DNA of 10,487 nucleotides. Source: Chloroflexota bacterium. Lineage in GTDB: Bacteria > Chloroflexota > Anaerolineae > Anaerolineales > UBA4823. The stretch covers positions 1 through 10,487 of the forward strand of contig JAUWLJ010000041.1 of assembly GCA_030613705.1 (NCBI GenBank), given 5' to 3'. Both the position numbers and the translations under genes were made by a program. Below are positions 7,223 through 10,487 of this stretch, in pieces (positions within the stretch are counted from its first letter, which is position 1; every line of letters begins with the position of its first letter). A model generated the notes under the pieces. That model saw only the letters and a program-made list of their open reading frames with translations. It searched no databases and was not told where the DNA came from.

Positions 7223-7657
7223 TTATTCTGCACTAATCTTAATTACTTTAGGACGGTCTACTTCAGCTTTTAAGACCCGCAATGTAAAGACACCGTTCTT
7301 CAAATTGGCATCAGCTTTGGCTGGATCCAGTTTGGTTGGTAATGTCAACACCCGACCGAAGCGTCCAAATGGAAGTTCGTTCACCAGGAATTTGTCGTTT
7401 TCATCTTCAAGCTTTTCGCTGAAATCACCACGGATGGAAACAGTTTTGTTCAGGATTTCAACATTGATATCATCAGCTTCGATTCCGGGAATTAGCGCTG
7501 AGATAGTGTATGACTCATCATCCGATCTCACATCAACTGCCAATACCTTCTCCCGATCAACTGCTTCTGATGCATGGTTATTGCTTTCCAAGCGGCGGTC
7601 CATCGCACTAAACCTTCGGGCAATCCTGAGGTAGGGGGAAACATACAAAGTCATCAT
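7223..7657 (-). CDS. Small heat-shock protein (Hsp20/alpha-crystallin family)
   Basis: A 144-residue ATP-independent holdase that binds unfolding proteins and forms large oligomers in the cytoplasm. The alpha-crystallin domain covers about 38-135, with the typical sheet segments SYTISALIPGIEADDINVE (49-67) and FLVNELPFGRFGR (90-102) and the diagnostic GVFTLRVLKAE (122-132). The C-terminal I-x-I anchor is present as Ile139-Lys-Ile141. The short N-terminal arm has MDRRLESNNH. Two ATGs are adjacent; AAGGAG on the minus strand (7675-7670) is 12 bases before the first, so the longer form is kept. It is the second gene after the methyltransferase on this strand, with 95 bases between, enough for its own promoter, but I see no strong -35/-10 pair. 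No CIRCE or ROSE-like element was recognised. Confidence 0.93.
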   Translation of the reverse strand: MMTLYVSPYLRIARRFSAMDRRLESNNHASEAVDREKVLAVDVRSDDESYTISALIPGIEADDINVEILNKTVSIRGDFSEKLEDENDKFLVNELPFGRFGRVLTLPTKLDPAKADANLKNGVFTLRVLKAEVDRPKVIKISAE

Positions 7658-7752
7658 TATTAAATTAATCTCCTTGGTTTATTTTGATTCTTTATATCCC
7701 CGATCTTACTCGGCGAATATCAGACAAACACAAGTAAAATGTTGTATTATTA

Positions 7753-8502
7753 TTAGAATCCAGGATCCTTTCGGGCAATTATGATCAGGTAAGGTGAGTC
7801 TTTTTGGAATTCAGTTTTCTCAAAGTCACCGTACATTTTAATTGGATTAAGATTTGCAGCTTGCAGTTCCGCTTGATATTCCCCTGGAGTAATAAGGCTG
7901 TGTCTGGATTGGATTGTCTCTCGTTCTACCTGCCCATCCTGCAGCAAGTGATCATAATGCCAGTGAAATACTATAAATCGGTCAGAACGCTGCCACTCAC
8001 TGCTCACCTGGATTGGATTCCCAGTCATGGGATGAGAGAATGACGCCTCAATCTCAGACTCACCTTGAGCAGGCAAACTTGCCAGGCTGAGAGGGTTCGG
8101 TATGCTTACAGCAAAAATCCCGTCACCACTCAATTGATCATGGATCCGAGAATATGCATTCAGACGTGTCTCTTTTTGCAATGTGCTTAATGTATTGCAA
8201 GCCAGGAATATGAATGGGAATTCACGCTCGAGATGAAAATTTTCTAGATCAGCTTGGAATACATCAACCTGTTCGATCAATTGGGTTGAAAGCTGGCCTT
8301 TAAGATAAGATAACATCTCAAAATTTTTATCTAAACCAATTGCTTCATAACCCGCCTTTAATAGCGGAAGGAGCAGCCTGCCAGTTCCACATCCTAATTC
8401 CAGGACTGGACCGTTCATTTCCTTTGCCAGCTGCAGCCAAAAAGGAATATCTTCATTTTCATCGATGTGATGGAGGTGATATAAGGCTGGATAATTAAGC
8501 AA
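7753..8502 (-). CDS. Class I SAM-dependent methyltransferase, substrate unknown
   Basis: A 249-residue soluble protein with a Rossmann-type methyltransferase domain. Motif I is VLELGCGTGRLL (33-44), the acidic end of strand 2 is Asp58 (GLDKNFEML), the adenine-side acidic residue is Asp85 (QADLENF), and FIFLACNTLSTL (98-109) corresponds to motif IV. After about residue 150 there is a beta-rich part with SSEWQRSDRFIVFHWHYDH and a closing YLIIIARK. The opening IDENEDIPFWLQLA is common in uncharacterised small-molecule methyltransferases. Nothing identifies the substrate. The start is TTG at 8502: an in-frame TAG lies six codons upstream and the next Met is already residue 29, within the conserved part. 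AGGA about ten bases before the TTG supports it. It is not obviously linked to hsp20 downstream. Confidence 0.85.
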   Translation of the reverse strand: MLNYPALYHLHHIDENEDIPFWLQLAKEMNGPVLELGCGTGRLLLPLLKAGYEAIGLDKNFEMLSYLKGQLSTQLIEQVDVFQADLENFHLEREFPFIFLACNTLSTLQKETRLNAYSRIHDQLSGDGIFAVSIPNPLSLASLPAQGESEIEASFSHPMTGNPIQVSSEWQRSDRFIVFHWHYDHLLQDGQVERETIQSRHSLITPGEYQAELQAANLNPIKMYGDFEKTEFQKDSPYLIIIARKDPGF

Positions 8503-8591
8503 TTGGGAATTTTCCTAAGTTGTCCGCTTAAGCGTTCAGTTGAGATGAGCCGATCTTGGGGATATCTTTTACCAGTTAATAAGATTATTTC

Positions 8592-8620
8592 ATTATAGCC
8601 CGTTCCTGAAGAAATTAACC
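8592..8620 (-). promoter_or_regulatory. Candidate promoter for the methyltransferase
   Basis: On the minus strand a perfect TATAAT (8597-8592) is followed by G. The -35 side is poor: GGTTAA lies at 17 bases and TTAATT at 15. Transcription would start near 8585, leaving about 83 bases before the TTG start. The call rests mostly on the -10 match and the divergent gene arrangement. Confidence 0.35.
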
Positions 8621-8703
8621 TTGGCATTTTTTGCTGAAATCAAACCAAAACAACATGGTGTCATTTTCGCTGAATAGTTACCTGGTGTCAATTTCGCTAA
8701 ACA
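8621..8703. repeat. Three imperfect direct repeats, possible insertion-sequence end relic
   Basis: TGGTGTCATTTTCGCTGAATA (8656-8676, shown here in 20+1 form: TGGTGTCATTTTCGCTGAAT then A) recurs as a copy at 8683-8703 matching at 18 of 21 positions, with a 27-base period. A weaker third copy (TTGGCATTTTTTGCTGAAAT) lies at 8621-8640. Multiple short direct repeats at an element end, beginning near TG, are typical of IS21-family termini, and the GTGTCA-TTT-GCTGAATA pattern looks familiar from such ends. No transposase or partner end is in the window, so this is at most a relic. Operator sites for a regulator are the alternative. Confidence 0.45.
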
Positions 8704-8725
8704 ATAACAACAAAATTACGTTGAT

Positions 8726-8754
8726 TTGACCGTCCATCGTCTCCATGTTAAAAT
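8726..8754 (+). promoter_or_regulatory. Promoter-like sequence overlapping the start of the Ig-like protein gene
   Basis: TTGACC (8726-8731) and TAAAAT (8749-8754) each match the consensus at five of six bases with the ideal 17-base spacer. Transcription would begin near 8761, only about five bases before ATG 8766 and just after GAGGA (8756-8760). Either the transcript is almost leaderless, or the true promoter lies further upstream. Confidence 0.4.
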
Positions 8755-8765
8755 TGAGGATTGCG

Positions 8766-9404
8766 ATGCGTAACCTGTTATTCTTCTTTTCCTTGGTGAC
8801 GACATTGATGTATCCCTGGTTAATCGTTAATGCCCAGGAGATAACAGTTACTCCTGGCACTCAAGCCACGATCTTGTCACCGATCTCCGGTCAGGCTTTG
8901 CAAGGAACCATCCTTATCCTAGGGGAGATAAACATTGAAGAGCCTCTCTCAGTAGAGCTGAGCTTTTCATATTCTGATGATCAACGAGAAACCTGGTTCA
9001 TCATCCATGAGGTCGAAGGAACCATACCGAGAGAAATTAATTTTGAATGGGATACAACCACAATAACTGATGGACAATACACCCTCAGGTTGCTTGTGAG
9101 AACTGGTCAAGACCAGATCATATCTTTAGTGCCTGGTTTGAGAGTTCGCAATTACTCAGCGATTGAAACTAATACACCAGTCCCAACCTCTACACCAGCA
9201 CCTGCGGATACTCATGCACCGACCGTTACTGCAACGATGACAATAACACCTGTGCCATTCACGCCTACTCCTCTACCACCAAATCCCGCCCAGATTGATA
9301 CAAGAGATATCGGGATGAGTATTGGCAAGGGAGGCATAATTGTTATCAGTATCTTTGCCATTTTTGGCATCTATCAATACATTCGAAATAGAAAAGATGA
9401 ATGA
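8766..9404 (+). CDS. Secreted Ig-like protein with Thr/Pro linker and C-terminal membrane anchor
   Basis: I do not recognise this 212-residue protein as a named family. It begins with a signal peptide (hydrophobic 4-22, likely cleavage after Ala23 in VNAQE). Residues about 35-128 form a single beta-rich, Ig-like domain with the common opening LSPISGQALQGTILILGE and a closing DGQYTLRLLVRT. A Thr/Pro/Ala-rich linker (about 135-175, repeated TPxP and TPTP units) follows. A transmembrane helix (about 189-206, GGIIVISIFAIFGIYQYI) and a short basic tail (RNRKDE) end the protein. The Ig-like domain should therefore stand off the outer face of the membrane. ATG 8745 is upstream in frame, but GAGGA at 8756-8760 lies five bases before ATG 8766, which gives the cleaner signal peptide. 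It may run with pth, 50 bases on. Confidence 0.8.
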   Translation: MRNLLFFFSLVTTLMYPWLIVNAQEITVTPGTQATILSPISGQALQGTILILGEINIEEPLSVELSFSYSDDQRETWFIIHEVEGTIPREINFEWDTTTITDGQYTLRLLVRTGQDQIISLVPGLRVRNYSAIETNTPVPTSTPAPADTHAPTVTATMTITPVPFTPTPLPPNPAQIDTRDIGMSIGKGGIIVISIFAIFGIYQYIRNRKDE

Positions 9405-9454
9405 AAAGTGGCAGCTAAATGAGAAAAGAATGCATTCTCCAATTCATTTCCTAG

Positions 9455-10072
9455 ATGATTAAGATGAACACTGCACCTGTAACTTCAACCACGTATTTGA
9501 TCGCAGGGCTCGGAAATCCAGGTCGTGAATACCGGGACAGTCGTCATAATATCGGATTCATGTTGGTTAACCGTCTGGCTGAAAGGTTGGATGTTACCTT
9601 TTCACGAATGGAATCAAAAGCCCTGGTTACAAAAGCAAAATACCAGGGCCGTTCAATCATCCTTGCGAAGCCTCAAACCTTTATGAACCTCTCGGGTCAA
9701 GCAGTTGGCTCGCTGGTTAAATTTTACAAAATCCCGTTTGAGAACTTAATGGTAGTTCATGATGATGTGGATTTAGCTTTTGGCAGAATACGAATCCGTC
9801 CGACAGGTGGATCTGCGGGTCAAAAAGGTGTGGTATCAATAATAGACCAGCTTGGAACACAGGATTTTCCTCGTCTCAGGTTCGGGATTGGACGTCCTCC
9901 CGGCAGCCAGGGGGCAGCTTCTTATGTGCTGCGAGATTTCTCAAGAGATGACGCCGATTTTCTCCCCCCTCTCTTAGATCGTGGAGTTGATGCGGTAATC
10001 ACTTATATCACCGAAGATTTGGCGACAGCAATGAATCGATTTAACAGCAAGATAAATGGAGATGTTGAATGA
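9455..10072 (+). CDS. pth: Peptidyl-tRNA hydrolase
   Basis: A 205-residue cytoplasmic enzyme that cleaves peptidyl-tRNA released early from the ribosome and so recycles tRNA. The family order is intact: GLGNPG with Asn21, RHNIGF with the catalytic His31, PQTFMNLSG with Asn78, and VVHDDVDL with Asp103, matching E. coli Asn10, His20, Asn68 and Asp93. The loop holding E. coli His113-Asn114 reads SAGQKGV, so those two are Gln123 and Lys124 here. Length is close to the usual 190-200, with about a dozen extra N-terminal residues. The ATGs at 9455 and 9464 are both possible and neither has a clear ribosome binding site. The next gene is mfd, an order also known from Bacillus subtilis. This window has a second peptidyl-tRNA-cleaving candidate, the GSQ release factor at 6037. 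Confidence 0.95.
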   Translation: MIKMNTAPVTSTTYLIAGLGNPGREYRDSRHNIGFMLVNRLAERLDVTFSRMESKALVTKAKYQGRSIILAKPQTFMNLSGQAVGSLVKFYKIPFENLMVVHDDVDLAFGRIRIRPTGGSAGQKGVVSIIDQLGTQDFPRLRFGIGRPPGSQGAASYVLRDFSRDDADFLPPLLDRGVDAVITYITEDLATAMNRFNSKINGDVE

Positions 10073-10108
10073 GGTGCCGGGATATCTTCGCCCATTCTCT
10101 GCCACACA

Positions 10109-10487
10109 ATGGTTTATAAAATGGAATCTAACATCCAAGAATTGCTGATAAAACCGATTATAGAGTCTGCAGACGATTTGATTGGCAACCTACGCACAAA
10201 TCTAGATCGCGAATCTAATCCAAATTTCAATACGTCGTCAAGCTCTTTGGCAGATTTTCCTGGAATTGGTTTACGTCGCTCGGCACGTTTACCCGTTCTG
10301 GCGGCGATCTACGAAGAGCTTCAAATTCCCATTCTGTTATTAACCGATCGGACCGATCGCGCGCTAATCCTTTTTGATGAGCTGACACTCCTGGCACCAA
10401 ATGCGGCAAGTCTCTTCTTCCCTGAGCCCGGCCCGTTATTCTATGAAAATTCACCCTGGGGAGAAAGAACACGCCGCGATCGCTTGT
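10109..10487 (+). CDS. mfd: Transcription-repair coupling factor Mfd, N-terminal part (3' truncated by window)
   Basis: The first 126 codons are present and run off the right edge. After a poorly conserved start (residues 1-45, Asn/Ser-rich) the reading matches the UvrB-homology module of Mfd: ARLPVLAAIYEEL (about 59-71), PILLLTDRTDRALILFDEL (about 74-92) and LFYENSPWGERTRRDRL near the end, where Mfd and UvrB have a YE-sPWG segment. Mfd removes RNA polymerase stalled at DNA lesions and recruits UvrA; the RNA polymerase-binding and translocase domains lie beyond the window. ATG 10109 and ATG 10121 are in the same frame; a TGA in frame at 10070-10072, the pth stop, lies just upstream. No good ribosome binding site is visible. 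TDRTDR is coded by a short tandem repeat (ACCGATCG twice). Following pth supports the call. Confidence 0.88.
   Translation, partial: MVYKMESNIQELLIKPIIESADDLIGNLRTNLDRESNPNFNTSSSSLADFPGIGLRRSARLPVLAAIYEELQIPILLLTDRTDRALILFDELTLLAPNAASLFFPEPGPLFYENSPWGERTRRDRL

Noticed and set aside
7658..7752. A heat-shock operator or promoter upstream of hsp20
   Set aside because: No CIRCE inverted repeat and no convincing -35/-10 pair on the minus strand; only A+T-rich fragments such as TATAAA with no -35 partner.
8415..8627. A 70-residue minus-strand ORF overlapping the methyltransferase 5' end in another frame
   Set aside because: It overlaps the conserved methyltransferase N-terminus, has no recognisable motif, and would need to cover the candidate promoter. 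A frameshifted extension of the methyltransferase was considered, but that frame's TTG start already gives the usual N-terminus.
8678..8860. A 60-residue minus-strand ORF across the start of the Ig-like protein gene
   Set aside because: It runs through the promoter region and signal-peptide codons of a better supported gene and shows no domain.
10227..10472. An 81-residue minus-strand ORF at the right end
   Set aside because: It is antisense to the recognisable Mfd N-terminus.
1..10487. CRISPR array, tRNA or rRNA genes, complete mobile element, or anti-phage defence cassette
   Set aside because: No regularly spaced repeat array, no cloverleaf with a CCA end, no rRNA-like stretch, and no transposase, integrase or known defence protein was seen.

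Overview
The window reads as a stretch of ordinary bacterial chromosome at moderate G+C. The best guess is Chloroflexota, class Anaerolineae. That guess rests on gene content and style: an archaeo-eukaryotic-type release factor homologue with a zinc ribbon, secreted proteins with long Thr/Pro linkers, an Rhizobium-type asparaginase, and the form of the Mfd N-terminus. It is an inference; no rRNA or tRNA gene is present to confirm it.

Left block (1-3357, all +): the C-terminal end of a sensor histidine kinase, a metallo-beta-lactamase-fold protein that has lost most metal ligands, a Rhizobium-type L-asparaginase, an endonuclease III with a complete iron-sulfur loop, and a DNPH1/Rcl-like nucleotide N-hydrolase. 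Gaps are short (16-82 bases), so the last four may be one transcript. The final two form a small DNA repair and nucleotide-pool pair.

A 352-base gap (3358-3709) holds four successive hairpins, the last with a T-rich tail, and then a strong promoter (TTGACT-18-TACAAT).

Central block (3710-7657): proteostasis genes. These are a CbpA-type J-protein, a lipoprotein HtrA-like serine protease with a PDZ domain, and a baeRF/Vms1-like release factor with a GSQ loop, all on +. A small heat-shock protein follows on -. A near-perfect bidirectional terminator separates the convergent release factor and hsp20 genes. A SAM-dependent methyltransferase lies upstream of hsp20 on the same strand.

Right block (8503-10487): a divergent intergenic region carries three imperfect direct repeats that resemble the end of an insertion sequence, plus candidate promoters in both directions. 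It is followed by a secreted, membrane-anchored Ig-like protein, peptidyl-tRNA hydrolase, and the start of mfd, cut by the window edge. The pth-mfd order is known from other bacteria.

Most genes are recognisable housekeeping or accessory families. The least conventional items are the GSQ-bearing release factor beside chaperone and protease genes, the metal-ligand-poor MBL protein, the hairpin series at 3367-3544, and the repeat relic at 8621-8703. Several annotated starts were moved downstream of the longest possible ORF because a ribosome binding site or family alignment favours the inner start.
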